From Streptococcus oralis subsp. dentisani (GTDB lineage: Bacteria > Bacillota > Bacilli > Lactobacillales > Streptococcaceae): a stretch of DNA of 64,000 nt. The stretch is from contig NZ_CP034442.1 in the NCBI RefSeq assembly GCF_007475365.1, forward strand, positions 930,001-994,000, written 5' to 3'. Under the pieces are notes generated by a model. It was given only the letters and a program-made list of their open reading frames with translations, made no database searches and was not told the DNA's origin. A program made the position numbers and the translations under genes. Positions 27,001-34,776 of the stretch are shown here, in pieces; position 1 is the first letter of the stretch, and the number at the start of each line of letters is the position of its first letter.

Positions 27001-28328
27001 TTAATGCGTTCACCATTCAAAGAGAAACCTTCATTTGGCGTCCAATGATAGTAACGGTAACCAAACAAATCCTTCTTAGCATCCACTAATTGACCATCAC
27101 GGTATACACGCGTAATCAATTCGTACAAGGCAGGTTTGTCATTTAAAACTGTCCAGAGTTTTGGTTTTTCAACTTCTAAAATAGCATCAAGACTTGTTGA
27201 TTCATGTGCTTTCAAGGTGCGACTTGCTGTACGAACCAAACCAGTCACTGCTTGACCACCACGCTCTACAATTTGATACTCTGCCACAAGCTCATGGTCT
27301 TTATCATCTGTATTGACGATTTTGCTGGTCACATGCGTTTCAACCTTGCCGTGTTGCTGTTGTTCAAGTTTTGGCGTTAAGATGGTTGTACCATTTTTCT
27401 CAACATGAACCTTATCTGTCACTTGCAAGGTCACATCACGGTAAATACCGCTACCTGAGTACCAACGGCTACTTGGTTGTTTGTTGACTGCATGGACAGC
27501 AATCACATTCTCACGACCATCTTTGTGAAGGTATTTGGTGATATCATATGAGAACTGGTTATAACCATTTGGATAATGTCCCACTAACTGGCCATTGACA
27601 TAGACTTGAGAATCCATGTAGACACCATCAAAAGTCAAGCGAACATTCTTCTTGAGATCTTTTTCATCAAGTTTAAAGGTCTTACGATACCAAGCTTCAC
27701 CACCATTGAGCTGTCCACCTTCGTTTTGGGCAGGTGATTGATGGTCAAAATCGTTGAAGATACTCCAGTCATGTGGAAGATCCAATTTTTGCCATGTTGA
27801 TACATCTGCATCTGGTTTCACAGCTTCTTTAGAGTTCGCATTGAGTTTGAAGTGCCAATTTTGATTAAAATTCACTTTTCTGTCTTCAATCATTTGATTT
27901 ACTTCTTCATTTGTCGCAGCTTTCAAATCTTCCTTAACAGGCTTTTCTTGACTTGAAGCTTGTGATTCTACCTTTGGATCATTTTCTTCAGGTTTAGAAG
28001 ACGCTTTTTCCTCTTTCTGAGTTATAGCTTCATCCTCTTTCACCTCTGGTTTACTTGCTTCAATGGGAGCAGCTTGGCTTTGTTCTACACTTGCAGCCAC
28101 GTTCTTCTCTGCTACTGCTTGATCCTGTTTTTCCTCCACTGCTGGACTTTCCTCTTTTGCTTGTTCTACAGTGTGCGCAATAGGAGTTTCATCCGCAAGA
28201 ACTGGTGATGCTTCAACGACACTTCCTCCAAATAGAACAGCGCAGGTTCCAATCATGACAGAGCAAGCTCCTACAGCAAACTTACGAATACTGTAGACTC
28301 TTTTACGATTCCAATGGCCTTTTTCCAT
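21087..28328 (-). CDS. bgaA: Cell-wall-anchored beta-galactosidase BgaA
   Basis: Surface exo-beta-galactosidase that trims terminal galactose from host glycans; in pneumococcus it also acts as an adhesin. The protein is 2,413 residues. It opens with a YSIRK signal peptide (about 1-45), a Lys/Glu/Ala-rich linker, then GH2 domains from NFNQNWHFKLN (about 152). The acid/base Glu in WSIGNEIGE is residue 564 and the nucleophile in YGSETSS is residue 645. These are the positions I recall for pneumococcal BgaA, so the N-terminal 645 residues appear indel-free against it. Bacterial-Ig-like modules follow, then two CBM71-like modules (RWTNWNRSN about 1506, RWTNWSPTP about 1862). Three tandem G5-type modules (about 2095-2345) and LPNTG with a hydrophobic tail end the protein. 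The start has AAAGGAGGATTTT. It lies next to the accessory Sec island. Confidence 0.96.
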   Translation of the reverse strand: MEKGHWNRKRVYSIRKFAVGACSVMIGTCAVLFGGSVVEASPVLADETPIAHTVEQAKEESPAVEEKQDQAVAEKNVAASVEQSQAAPIEASKPEVKEDEAITQKEEKASSKPEENDPKVESQASSQEKPVKEDLKAATNEEVNQMIEDRKVNFNQNWHFKLNANSKEAVKPDADVSTWQKLDLPHDWSIFNDFDHQSPAQNEGGQLNGGEAWYRKTFKLDEKDLKKNVRLTFDGVYMDSQVYVNGQLVGHYPNGYNQFSYDITKYLHKDGRENVIAVHAVNKQPSSRWYSGSGIYRDVTLQVTDKVHVEKNGTTILTPKLEQQQHGKVETHVTSKIVNTDDKDHELVAEYQIVERGGQAVTGLVRTASRTLKAHESTSLDAILEVEKPKLWTVLNDKPALYELITRVYRDGQLVDAKKDLFGYRYYHWTPNEGFSLNGERIKFHGVSLHHDHGALGAEENYKAEYRRLKQMKEMGVNSIRTTHNPASEQTLQIAAELGLLVQEEAFDTWYGGKKPYDYGRFFEKDATHPEARKGEKWSDYDLRTMVERDKNNPAVFMWSIGNEIGEANGDAHSLATVKRLVKVIKDVDTTRYVTMGADKFRFGDGSGGHEKIAEELDAVGFNYSEDNYKKLRAKHPKWLIYGSETSSATRTRGSYYRPESELKHSNGPERHYEQSDYGNDRVGWGKTATDSWTFDRDNAGYAGQFIWTGTDYIGEPTPWHNQNQTPVKSSYFGIVDTAGIPKHDFYLYQSQWVSAKKKPMVHLLPHWNWENRELASKVEDADGKIPVRAYSNAASVELFLNGQSLGVKTFNKKQTSDGRTYQEGANAKELYLEWKVAYQPGTLEAVARDEAGKEIARDKITTAGQPAGVRLIKEEHAIAADGKDLTYIYYEIVDSQGNVVPTANNLVRFQLHGQGQLVGVDNGEQASRERYKAQPDGSWIRRAFNGKGVAIVKSTEQAGKFTLTAHSDLLKSGQVTVFTGKKEGQEKTVLGTEVPKVRTVIEKEPKMPKTVAFVYSDGSREKRPVTWSSVDVSRAGVVTVKGMADGREVEARVEVLAIAKELPTVKRVAPGTDLNAVDKYVSITVTDGSVQEYEVDKWEIAEADKAKLSVAGSRIQMTGQLGGETVHATLVVEEGNPAAPVVPNVSVGGEAVTGLTSQHPMQYRTLAYGASLPEVVASAENADVTVVQASAANGMRASIFVQPKDGGPLQTYAIQFLEEAPKIDHLSLQVEQANGLKEDQTVKLSVLAHYQDGTQAVLPADKVTFSTSGEGEVAVRKGMLELHKPGAVTLKAEYEGATGQIDFTIQANTETKVAQSIRPVNVVTDLHQEPSFPATVTVEYDKGFPKTHKVTWQAIPKEKLDRYQTFEVLGKVEGIDLEARAKVSVEGIVSVEEVSVTTPIAEAPQLPESVRTYDSNGHVSSAKVTWDAIQSDQYAKEGVFTVTGRLEGTQLTTKLHVRVSAQTEQGANISDQWTGSELPLAFASDSNPSDPVSNVNDKLISFNDRPANRWTNWNRSNPEASVGVLFGDSGILSKRSVDNLSVGFHEDHGVGAPKSYVIEYYVGKTVPTAPKNPSFVGNEEHVFNDPANWKPVTNLKAPAQLKAGEMNHFSFDKVETYAVRIRMVKADNKRGTSITEVQIFAKQVAAAKQGQTRIQVDGKDLANFNPDLTDYYLESVDGKVPTVTASVSSNGLATVVPSVREGEPVRVVAKAENGDILGEYRLHFTGNKDLLSRKPVAAVKQARLLQLGQPLELPTKVPVYFTGKDGYETKDLTVEWEKVPAENLTKAGQFTVRGHVLGSDLVAEFTVRVTDKLGEALSNNTNYDENSNQAFASATNDIDPSSHDRVDYINDGDHNENRRWTNWSPTPSSNPEVSTGVIFRENGKIVERTVAQAKLHFFADSGTDAPSKLVLERYIGPDFEVPTYYSNYQAYDAAHPFNNPDNWEAVPYRADKDIEAGDEINVTFKAVKAKAMRWRMERKADKSGVAMIEMTFLAPSELPQESTASKILVDGKELPDFAEDRQDYQITYKGQRPKVTVQERNQVASTVVDSGDNSLPVLVRLVSESGKQVKEYRIQLTKEKPVSEKTAPAIQEENPSLEVVEKELAFQTVEKEDPSLYVGESRVEQEGQVGKERILTSVSPDGTREEKLREVIQAPVNRVLLVGTKRGTAQPLDGAAGLVHEKPELLVEEEAIDFKVQERKTDKLYVGESRVLQEGQKGVRVHLVEVENGKRTLKETFDKIVAQDRIVEVGTKRGTAQPLDGVKDLIHHKPELLVEEEEVDFQVQERKNDKLPVGKTRVIQEGQKGVRVHLVEVENGKRTSKETFDKVASQDRIVEVGTAVAQEELNPQVPVNPDAHQLAQTGAQSQEEKVTQTEKGHLPNTGSESQVSALAAGLAILGLGAGLAATTRKKED

Positions 28329-28544
28329 AAAATCCTCCTTTAGTAACCGCTTCTATTTTTGATAACAGATAACGCTTCAATGGACTTCATACTCATTCTA
28401 TAAAATGATATAGATAACTTCAATCCTCCAAACTAAAAAATCATAATTTTGATTGTTTTTTCTAAAATTTGTAGAAGATTTAGAAAATGTGAATGTAGAT
28501 TTAGAACAAAAATAAACAATTTTTGACACTCAGTAAAACATGAT

Positions 28545-28569
28545 AAAAAGTTCCCTTTGTAAGGAACTC
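28545..28569 (-). terminator. Terminator after the SDR gene
   Basis: AGTTCC (28550-28555) and GGAACT (28564-28569) pair around an 8-base loop, with TTTTTA following on the minus strand just past the stop at 28573. The remaining bases up to bgaA (28,329-28,544) are AT-rich and hold the bgaA leader; I see no convincing -35/-10 pair there. Confidence 0.6.
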
Positions 28570-28572
28570 CTT

Positions 28573-29328
28573 TTACTTATAATTAAAGATTCCCCCTGCC
28601 AACTTATCAGCTAGTTTAGGAAAGAGGCTATAAAATTTGTGGGCTAAATTCAACAAAACTGGGAGATTGAGTTCTCGTTTATTTTTTCCTATAGTCTTGA
28701 CGATTTTTTTAGCAACCGCATCTGGTTCTAAGAGAAAGCGGTCAACAGACTTGAGGTAGCTGCCATCTGGGTCTGCCTGGTCAAAAAATCTTGTTCGGAT
28801 TGGTCCTGGATTGACCGTCGTTAGATAGACACCATAGGGCATGAGTTCGAGGCGCAAAGCGTTTGAAAATCCAATCGCTGCAAACTTTGTCGCTGAGTAG
28901 AGACTGGATTTGCCAGTAGCTATCAAACCTGCCATACTGACGATATTGATAATATGCCCCTTTCGCCTTTTCTTCATTCGAAACCCAATGCGACGAGACA
29001 AGTTCATCAGAGCAAAGGTATTGACCTCAAACATCTGGTGAATGTCTTTGTCAGAAATCTGGTCAAATTCCTCAAAAATCCCGTAACCAGCATTGTTAAT
29101 CAAAACATCAATTTTACCATAACGGAGATAGAGGTCAGCTACCAGATCTTCTAGAACCGAGTCATCAGTAATATCGATTTCAATCAATTCTACACGGGGA
29201 TGATTTCCATATAGTTGAGCTAGTTTTTCCTTGTTTCTACCTAGTAAGATGAGTTGGTCATCTGGCAAGAGTTTGACCATTTCTTGGGCCAGTCCACCGC
29301 TTGCTCCGGTAATCAGAATAGTACGCAT
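28573..29328 (-). CDS. Short-chain dehydrogenase/reductase (DltE-like)
   Basis: NAD(P)-dependent oxidoreductase of the classical SDR family, 251 residues, cytoplasmic. The cofactor motif TGASGGLAQEM lies at 6-16, NNAGYG near 78-83 and the catalytic YSATKFA near 144-150. The VNPGPIRTRFF segment follows. The substrate is not evident; DltE/YqjQ-type proteins are the nearest match by text. It follows rnz by 20 bases and is the last gene of the thyA-side run hflX/miaA/rnz. Confidence 0.9.
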   Translation of the reverse strand: MRTILITGASGGLAQEMVKLLPDDQLILLGRNKEKLAQLYGNHPRVELIEIDITDDSVLEDLVADLYLRYGKIDVLINNAGYGIFEEFDQISDKDIHQMFEVNTFALMNLSRRIGFRMKKRRKGHIINIVSMAGLIATGKSSLYSATKFAAIGFSNALRLELMPYGVYLTTVNPGPIRTRFFDQADPDGSYLKSVDRFLLEPDAVAKKIVKTIGKNKRELNLPVLLNLAHKFYSLFPKLADKLAGGIFNYK

Positions 29329-29348
29329 ACTTATCCTTTCTCAATCTT

Positions 29349-30278
29349 CTAAATTTCCACTTCTTCCAAGTCTTTGACCACATGGACATTTTCAAAAACA
29401 GTAGCCGCATCTTTCTTGAGCTGGCTGATATCTTTTGAGAGGAAGCGGGCGCTGATATGATTGAGCAAAAGGCGTTTGGCTCCTGCTTCTGCAGCTACTT
29501 GCGCTGCCTGCATATTGGTTGAGTGACCATGGTTACGGGCAATTTTCTCATCGCCCTTTCCATAAGTTGACTCATGGACTAGGATATCAGCATTGATGCC
29601 TAGACGCACGCTGGCATTGGTTTTTCGGGTATCACCAAGAATAGTGATAATCTTACCTGGACGGGGAGCTGAGATATAGTCTGTCGCCTTGATTTCAGTT
29701 CCGTCTTCTAGGACAACATCCTGACCATTTTTGATTTTTCCAAAGAGAGGTCCAAATGGCACACCTGCAGCTTTGAGTTTTTCAGCATCCAAGGTACCTT
29801 CTAGGTCCTTTTGCATGACACGATAGCCAACACAGAAAATAGTGTGGTCCAGCTCCTCTGCATACACCGTGAATTTATCGGTCTCAAGGATTTTCCCTAG
29901 AGAATCTTGGTCAAACTCATGAAAATGAATGCGGTAAGGCAGACGAGAACCCGACACACGTAGACTGGTTAAGACAAAGGACTTGATCCCTTGAGGTCCG
30001 TAGATGTCCAAATCTGTCTGCTCTTCATTGGCCTGAAAGGCACGGCTAGAAAGGAATCCTGGCAAGCCAAAGATATGATCTCCATGCAGGTGAGTGATAA
30101 AGATTTTGCTGACCTTACGTGGTCGAATCGTGGTTTCCAGAATGCGATTTTGCGTTCCTTCTCCACAGTCAAAGAGCCAAACTTCGTTAATCTCATCCAA
30201 GAGTTTCAGAGCGAGACTTGAAACGTTGCGGGCTTTAGAGGGCTGACCAGCCCCCGTTCCTAAAAATTGAATATCCAT
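29349..30278 (-). CDS. rnz: Ribonuclease Z
   Basis: tRNA 3'-processing endonuclease of the metallo-beta-lactamase fold, which removes the 3' trailer of tRNA precursors. The protein is 309 residues, the usual length for short bacterial RNase Z. The zinc-binding motif [14 protein letters not shown] lies at about 60-73. The flexible-arm region [12 protein letters not shown] lies in the middle and [12 protein letters not shown] carries the metal-binding Asp. HESTYG and [14 protein letters not shown] follow. It starts [18 protein letters not shown], the typical N-terminus. The gene is 14 bases downstream of the unknown 207-codon gene and probably shares its transcript with hflX. Confidence 0.97.
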   Translation of the reverse strand: MDIQFLGTGAGQPSKARNVSSLALKLLDEINEVWLFDCGEGTQNRILETTIRPRKVSKIFITHLHGDHIFGLPGFLSSRAFQANEEQTDLDIYGPQGIKSFVLTSLRVSGSRLPYRIHFHEFDQDSLGKILETDKFTVYAEELDHTIFCVGYRVMQKDLEGTLDAEKLKAAGVPFGPLFGKIKNGQDVVLEDGTEIKATDYISAPRPGKIITILGDTRKTNASVRLGINADILVHESTYGKGDEKIARNHGHSTNMQAAQVAAEAGAKRLLLNHISARFLSKDISQLKKDAATVFENVHVVKDLEEVEI

Positions 30279-30292
30279 TCGATACTTTCTAA

Positions 30293-30916
30293 TTAATCAA
30301 TATATAACATAGCTGTGCGATTTTCCGATCGGAAATAGCGACTGCCAGAGAAAGCAACAGCTTCTTGCAGTAAATCCTCTTGACTGTAGCCTTTGAGACG
30401 TTTGCGACCATCAGCCAAACTTTCCAAATCTGTCAAGGCTGTGAGATTTTTGACACTAACAACTTCCTCATCTCCGACAGCTTTCATGTAAATCTTTCCA
30501 GACTCTTCAAAGACGAGTTGATGGGGGAAAATTTGCGCAATCTCAAAAAGCAAGTTATCTGTGATTGCTTCTTCAGCTTCTGAGAAAATGCGACAAAGTC
30601 CCTCCCTCTCATAGCAAAAGCCAAAGGATTTGCCAGATAGGTTCAGACGAATAAAGGGCTTATTTTCAAAGGTGAAACTTGGCTCAGCATTGTAGAGGTT
30701 CAGTTCCTGACTAAGTTCTGCAAAATAATCCGTCGCAGCCTGAGGGCTCTTTTTCTGATAAAGTTCTGCAAAGTAGGCATTGACTACACTCGGAGGAGGT
30801 GTGATGAGAGCCAACTGCTCTTGCTCTGTTTTGCCAGCTAGAAGCTGATCCAGATAGACCTTATCCAGACTTGTATAACCTCCATACTTTAGAGCCAAAG
30901 TTTTAATATCAGTCAT
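30293..30916 (-). CDS. Conserved protein of unknown function
   Basis: A 207-residue soluble protein that I recognise only as a conserved neighbour of hflX and rnz in streptococci. It has no signal peptide, membrane segment or motif I can name. Residues 1-55 ([20 protein letters not shown]) look helical. A middle part, about 75-150, alternates short strands ([20 protein letters not shown]). A C-terminal Arg/Lys-rich stretch ([20 protein letters not shown]) ends in [13 protein letters not shown]. Its start overlaps the end of hflX by 8 bases and its stop is 14 bases before rnz, so it is translated from the same mRNA. In some genomes it carries misleading enzyme names, which the sequence does not support. 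Confidence 0.85.
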   Translation of the reverse strand: MTDIKTLALKYGGYTSLDKVYLDQLLAGKTEQEQLALITPPPSVVNAYFAELYQKKSPQAATDYFAELSQELNLYNAEPSFTFENKPFIRLNLSGKSFGFCYEREGLCRIFSEAEEAITDNLLFEIAQIFPHQLVFEESGKIYMKAVGDEEVVSVKNLTALTDLESLADGRKRLKGYSQEDLLQEAVAFSGSRYFRSENRTAMLYID

Positions 30917-32147
30917 AAAATTCCTCTAACCTCCATTTATTTTTCTCGGAAATAAATCCTGTAATCACTTCACCGTCATCTTGATAGTCACGATCTTCAA
31001 GAATCGCCACACTTTCCAAATCATGAATCTTGTAGGATTTTGAAAAAGGCACGCGCAAAGTAAATGCTTCAAAAATCTCCTTGATTTTCTCTAAAAACAA
31101 AGCCTGCAAATTCTCACGACTATCCTCAGACTTGGCAGAAATGAGGGCATAAGGCGTTTGAGTAGGCGTGAAATCCTCCACCAAATCTGCTTTATTATAA
31201 AGAGTCAGGCGAGGAATATCCTCCATATCCAAGTCTTTCATGATAGACAGAACCGTTTTTTCATGCTCCTCGTGATAAGGATTGCTGGCATCAATGACAT
31301 GAACCAGAAGGTCCACATGCTTGCTTTCTTCCAAGGTTGACTTGAAACTGGACACCAATTCTGTTGGCAAATCTTGGATAAAGCCAACCGTATCAGTTAA
31401 GGTAACCTGAAGATTACCTCCCAAATGGATACTCTTTGTCGTCGCATCCAGAGTCGCAAAGAGCTCGTCTGCTTCATACTGGATCTTACTGGTCAAGGTG
31501 TTCATGATGGTTGATTTCCCAGCATTGGTGTAACCAATCAAACCAATCTTAAAGGTACTTGACTCCAAGCGTTTTTCTCTGACTGTCGCCCGATTTTTCT
31601 CAACCACCTTGAGCTGGCGCTCGATATCTGTGATTTGATTACGAACACTACGACGGTTCAGTTCCAGCTGGCTTTCACCTGGACCACGGGAACCAATTCC
31701 ACCTGCCTGACGGCTAAGCATAATCCCCTGACCAACCAAGCGAGGCAAGAGATACTTGAGTTGAGCTAGGTGGACTTGGAGTTTCCCTTCATGGCTTCGA
31801 GCCCGCATGGCAAAGATATCCAGAATCAACTGCATACGGTCAATAACCTTAACTCCCAGAACTTCTTCTAGATTGACATTTTGCCGTGGAGTCAAACGAT
31901 TATTGACGATGACAGTAGTAATTTCTTCTGCATCTACCATCCGCGCAATCTCTTCCAACTTACCAGAGCCGACGAAGGTCTTGGAGTCATACTTTTCCCG
32001 TTTTTGCCTGTAGCTATCTACAACGACTGCCCCAGCTGTCTTAGCCAGACTGGCCAACTCTTCCATAGAGAGGTCAAAATTGTCCATGCCCTGCAATTCC
32101 ACACCTACGAGCAGGACTCGCTCCTCTTTTTTCTCCGTTTCAATCAT
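30909..32147 (-). CDS. hflX: Ribosome-associated GTPase HflX
   Basis: GTPase that binds the 50S subunit and splits stalled or hibernating ribosomes. The protein is 412 residues. The N-terminal HflX domain contains [12 protein letters not shown], then the linker with [18 protein letters not shown] (about 155-172). The GTPase domain follows, with GYTNAGKST (P-loop, about 210), [16 protein letters not shown] (G3) and NKAD (G4). A short C-terminal domain ends in [10 protein letters not shown]. Its start overlaps miaA's end by 8 bases, so translation of miaA and hflX is probably coupled. Confidence 0.97.
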   Translation of the reverse strand: MIETEKKEERVLLVGVELQGMDNFDLSMEELASLAKTAGAVVVDSYRQKREKYDSKTFVGSGKLEEIARMVDAEEITTVIVNNRLTPRQNVNLEEVLGVKVIDRMQLILDIFAMRARSHEGKLQVHLAQLKYLLPRLVGQGIMLSRQAGGIGSRGPGESQLELNRRSVRNQITDIERQLKVVEKNRATVREKRLESSTFKIGLIGYTNAGKSTIMNTLTSKIQYEADELFATLDATTKSIHLGGNLQVTLTDTVGFIQDLPTELVSSFKSTLEESKHVDLLVHVIDASNPYHEEHEKTVLSIMKDLDMEDIPRLTLYNKADLVEDFTPTQTPYALISAKSEDSRENLQALFLEKIKEIFEAFTLRVPFSKSYKIHDLESVAILEDRDYQDDGEVITGFISEKNKWRLEEFYD

Positions 32148-33024
32148 CTAAAAACTCCTCTATCTGGCTTAAAATGCGGTCCTGCACGTCAGGCTCTCCT
32201 ATCTGATAAAAGGTCACCTGCATGCGATTACGGAACCAGGTCAGCTGACGCTTAGCAAAACGGCGAGTCGCCTGTTTGAGACTCTCGCTGGCTTCCTCAA
32301 GAGTTTGCTCCCCACGGAAATAAGGAAAGAGTTCCTTGTAGCCAATGCCTTTAGCTGCCTGCACATCTGGATAATGGTCAAAGAGCCACTTGGCCTCATC
32401 CAAAAGCCCAGCCTCAAACATCAGATCTACTCGGCGATTGATACGTTCATAAAGCTGACTGCGTTCATCATCCAAGCAGATAATCAGTGGTTCATAAGGA
32501 CTTTCCTGATTTTCCAAATCCTGACCAAAATGGGCAATTTCCAAGGCGCGCATGGCACGACGACGGTTAAACTGGGGAATTTCAAGACCTGCTTGCTCCA
32601 CAAGATGGGCTAATTCCTCATCTGAATAAGGCTCCAAACTAGTCCGATAGGCTAAAATCTCCTCATGAGGTGTTTCTCCACCTAGGTGGTAGCCTTCCAG
32701 CAAGCTCTGGATATAAAGCCCTGTGCCTCCAGCGATAATAGCAAGCTTGCCACGACTTTGGATGTCCTCTATGGCTGCCTTAGCTTCTGAAACAAAATCA
32801 AAAGCCGAGTAAGACTCGGTCACCTCTCTGACATCAATCAAATGATGAGGAACAACAGCTTGCTCCTCCGGGCTAGCCTTGGCTGTTCCAATATCCAACC
32901 CTCTGTATACTTGCTGACTGTCACCGCTGACCACCTCTCCACCAAAGCGCTTGGCTACTTCAATAGCAAGAGCTGTCTTCCCAACAGCAGTCGGTCCAAC
33001 AATCACAATTATTTTTGTTTTCAT
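32140..33024 (-). CDS. miaA: tRNA dimethylallyltransferase MiaA
   Basis: Transfers a dimethylallyl group to A37 of tRNAs reading UNN codons. The P-loop [20 protein letters not shown] lies at the N-terminus. [19 protein letters not shown] (catalytic Asp and Thr region), [14 protein letters not shown] and the C-terminal [14 protein letters not shown] follow. A longer frame begins at 33048, but that ATG lacks a ribosome site and lies within about 10 bases of the predicted transcript start. The ATG at 33024 follows AAGGAAAAAAG, giving 294 residues, so I use it. It is the first gene of the miaA-hflX-unknown-rnz-SDR series. Confidence 0.95.
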   Translation of the reverse strand: MKTKIIVIVGPTAVGKTALAIEVAKRFGGEVVSGDSQQVYRGLDIGTAKASPEEQAVVPHHLIDVREVTESYSAFDFVSEAKAAIEDIQSRGKLAIIAGGTGLYIQSLLEGYHLGGETPHEEILAYRTSLEPYSDEELAHLVEQAGLEIPQFNRRRAMRALEIAHFGQDLENQESPYEPLIICLDDERSQLYERINRRVDLMFEAGLLDEAKWLFDHYPDVQAAKGIGYKELFPYFRGEQTLEEASESLKQATRRFAKRQLTWFRNRMQVTFYQIGEPDVQDRILSQIEEFLDD

Positions 33025-33063
33025 CTTTTTTCCTTGAAAAATTCCCATTTTTTCGTTACTATT

Positions 33064-33072
33064 ATTATATCA
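33064..33072 (-). promoter_or_regulatory. Extended -10 promoter of miaA
   Basis: The minus strand reads TGATATAAT, a perfect TATAAT with the extended TG. The predicted start of transcription (about 33,057) supports the downstream ATG of miaA at 33024. No consensus -35 element is seen at the proper distance. Confidence 0.6.
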
Positions 33073-33144
33073 TAAAAAGGTCAGTCAGAAAAATGCTACC
33101 ACTTGAGGAGCCTGGCTGATCGGGAAGATAAAGGAGGAAGACTC

Positions 33145-33315
33145 ATGGCTAAAGGATTCGCTAAAGGTCTTGTAACAGGTGTCGCAGGAACTGTCGCTGC
33201 CGTTGCAGGTGCAGTATACGCAATTAAAAAGAAAGTGATTGAGCCAGAAGAGCAAAAAGCAGCTTTCATCGAAGAAAACCGCAAAAAAGCAGCTCGCCGC
33301 CGCGTATCACATTAA
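33145..33315 (+). CDS. DUF3042 family small protein
   Basis: A 56-residue protein beginning MAKGFAKGLVTGVAGTVAAV, with a Gly/Ala-rich hydrophobic segment (about 5-24), then a basic/acidic helix (IKKKVIEPEEQKAAFIEENR) and an Arg-rich tail. This is the DUF3042 layout, a short single-helix membrane protein common in lactic acid bacteria; the function is unknown. A longer frame begins at 33103, but the ATG at 33145 has a near-perfect AAAGGAGGAAGACTC site. It is transcribed opposite to both neighbours and ends at its own terminator. Confidence 0.88.
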   Translation: MAKGFAKGLVTGVAGTVAAVAGAVYAIKKKVIEPEEQKAAFIEENRKKAARRRVSH

Positions 33316-33320
33316 GCAAC

Positions 33321-33350
33321 AAAAGAAGTTGAGATTTCTCAACTTCTTTT
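33321..33350 (+). terminator. Bidirectional terminator between the DUF3042 gene and thyA
   Basis: A 14-bp perfect stem (AAAAGAAGTTGAGA with its complement, loop of 2) flanked by T-runs on both strands. It lies 6 bases after the DUF3042 stop and 8 bases beyond the thyA stop, so it serves both convergent genes. Confidence 0.9.
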
Positions 33351-33357
33351 TATTTTC

Positions 33358-34197
33358 TTAAATAGCCAAATCAAACTTCAGTTGTGGCTTGACTGGATTA
33401 TAGTCAACTAACTCAAAGTCCTCCGCTTTGATATCAAAGAAATTGGTCCCATCAGGAACATTCAAGACCAAACGAGGTTGGCAGTTTGACGGCTCACGAC
33501 GGAGCAATTCCTGAGCTTGTTCAAACTGATTATCATAGATATGGAGGTTGTTGATAAAATAGAAAAACTTCCCAATCTTCCAGCCAAAATGCTTGGCAAT
33601 CATCATTTGAAGAGCCACATACTGCATGGCATTGATATGGTGGGCCACCAGCATATCATTAGAGCGCTGGGTCAAGGTCGCATCCAGATAGATTTCCCCA
33701 TCAACCCGACGGACATCAAACATGGTCTGAAAGGCGCATGGAAGGAGGCCGTCTGTCTCCTCAAATGCTTGGTAATCCCAGAGTGAGATGATATTGCGAC
33801 GGTTCCAGGGATTGGCTTCCAACTGCTTGAGAATCTTATTAATGATATCGTGTTTCTTAACGACCGCCCCATAGCGTTCACCGATGGTTCCCGTATCTCC
33901 CACTTCCCAGTCATTCCAGTAGTGAACATTGTACTTGCTATTTAGCACTTCTAGGCTATTAGACTGATCTTGGTAGATCCAGAGTACTTCCTTGATGGCG
34001 GATTTGATTGCAATGGGACGCAAGGTTGTGATGGGAAATTCCCCCATAGCCAAGTCATACTCGGCAAAGGCACCCGTTACGTACTTGGAGTTGGCAACAG
34101 TCCCATCCTTGTACTTGGGACGTGCCTGCTCGGAAAAGACACCGTCTTTGAGGATTCGTTCAATATTCTCTTTAAAAATCGTATCTGCTTTTGTCAT
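33358..34197 (-). CDS. thyA: Thymidylate synthase
   Basis: Converts dUMP to dTMP using methylene-tetrahydrofolate. The protein is 279 residues. Conserved text: [14 protein letters not shown], then [13 protein letters not shown] with the catalytic Cys (family variants have PCH; PCAFQ is the streptococcal form). [20 protein letters not shown] binds dUMP and [18 protein letters not shown] follows. It ends in [12 protein letters not shown]. No folA is next to it; the upstream neighbour is the HD-domain gene. Confidence 0.97.
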   Translation of the reverse strand: MTKADTIFKENIERILKDGVFSEQARPKYKDGTVANSKYVTGAFAEYDLAMGEFPITTLRPIAIKSAIKEVLWIYQDQSNSLEVLNSKYNVHYWNDWEVGDTGTIGERYGAVVKKHDIINKILKQLEANPWNRRNIISLWDYQAFEETDGLLPCAFQTMFDVRRVDGEIYLDATLTQRSNDMLVAHHINAMQYVALQMMIAKHFGWKIGKFFYFINNLHIYDNQFEQAQELLRREPSNCQPRLVLNVPDGTNFFDIKAEDFELVDYNPVKPQLKFDLAI

Positions 34198-34248
34198 TTA
34201 CTCTCACCTCATTTATTGTCCTAACTAGTATAGCATAAAAAATCTTTT

Positions 34249-34683
34249 CTACATACTCAGATAATCGATGGCCTTTTTATATTTTTCTAATCGTTCCAAA
34301 TCCTTGTCAGTGACAGAACTCAGTCTCGATAAATCCGAATTATGCTTCAAATCTGCTAATTTGACAATGCGTGCTAGGGGATTAGATTTCACATTTTCTA
34401 GATATGTTTGATAGTCTTGCCCCTTTTTCTTTGACAAAATCTGAACGGCAGTAACTACTGTTTCTAGTAAACCAGCTAGTAATAGTTCTTCAGCCGTAAA
34501 AGGACTGTCCTCAATGACATCATGTAGTAAAGCAACTGCTTTTTCTTCTTCAGTATCAACTTGGCTTGCTACATAGATTGGATGTTCTATATAATCTATC
34601 CCTGCCTTATCAAATTGCCCCCTATGAGCTTCCGTAGCGATAGACAATGCTAGTTCAAGCATGGGTTGTTTTGATGTATTCAT
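34249..34683 (-). CDS. HD-domain hydrolase, SpoT/MESH1-like
   Basis: A 144-residue cytoplasmic HD-superfamily metal phosphohydrolase. Motifs fit the (p)ppGpp hydrolase half of RelA/SpoT: EAHRGQFDKAGIDYIEHPIY (about 17-36) supplies the first His, VALLHDVIEDS (about 50-60) is the HD pair with ED, and ARIVKLADLKHNSDLSRL (about 104-121) holds the last Asp. No synthetase or regulatory domain is present, so it may be a small alarmone hydrolase or a nucleotidase. Substrate is inferred from family only. It lies between thyA and glcK and has its own gap on both sides. Confidence 0.85.
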   Translation of the reverse strand: MNTSKQPMLELALSIATEAHRGQFDKAGIDYIEHPIYVASQVDTEEEKAVALLHDVIEDSPFTAEELLLAGLLETVVTAVQILSKKKGQDYQTYLENVKSNPLARIVKLADLKHNSDLSRLSSVTDKDLERLEKYKKAIDYLSM

Positions 34684-34733
34684 CTAGCGGCTCCTTCCCA
34701 AAATTTAAACCTATTTCGTTTTATTCGATTTTT

Positions 34734-34762
34734 AAAAAAGAGCTTGATAAACACCAAGCTCT
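34734..34762 (-). terminator. Terminator after glcK
   Basis: AGAGCTTG (34739-34746) pairs with CAAGCTCT (34755-34762) around an 8-base loop, with TTTTTT following on the minus strand, about 15 bases past the glcK stop. Confidence 0.85.
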
Positions 34763-34776
34763 ATAATCATTTTATT

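Noticed and set aside
26610..27089. 159-codon plus-strand ORF inside bgaA
   Set aside because: Antisense shadow of the GH2 catalytic domain; no start signal.
28329..28400. cre site before bgaA (GAAGCGTTATC, GAAGCGGTTAC)
   Set aside because: Both lack the TGnnA spacing of the consensus and match too few positions.
33025..33048. Upstream start for miaA
   Set aside because: No ribosome site, and it lies within about 10 bases of the predicted transcript start; ATG 33024 has AAGGA at proper spacing.
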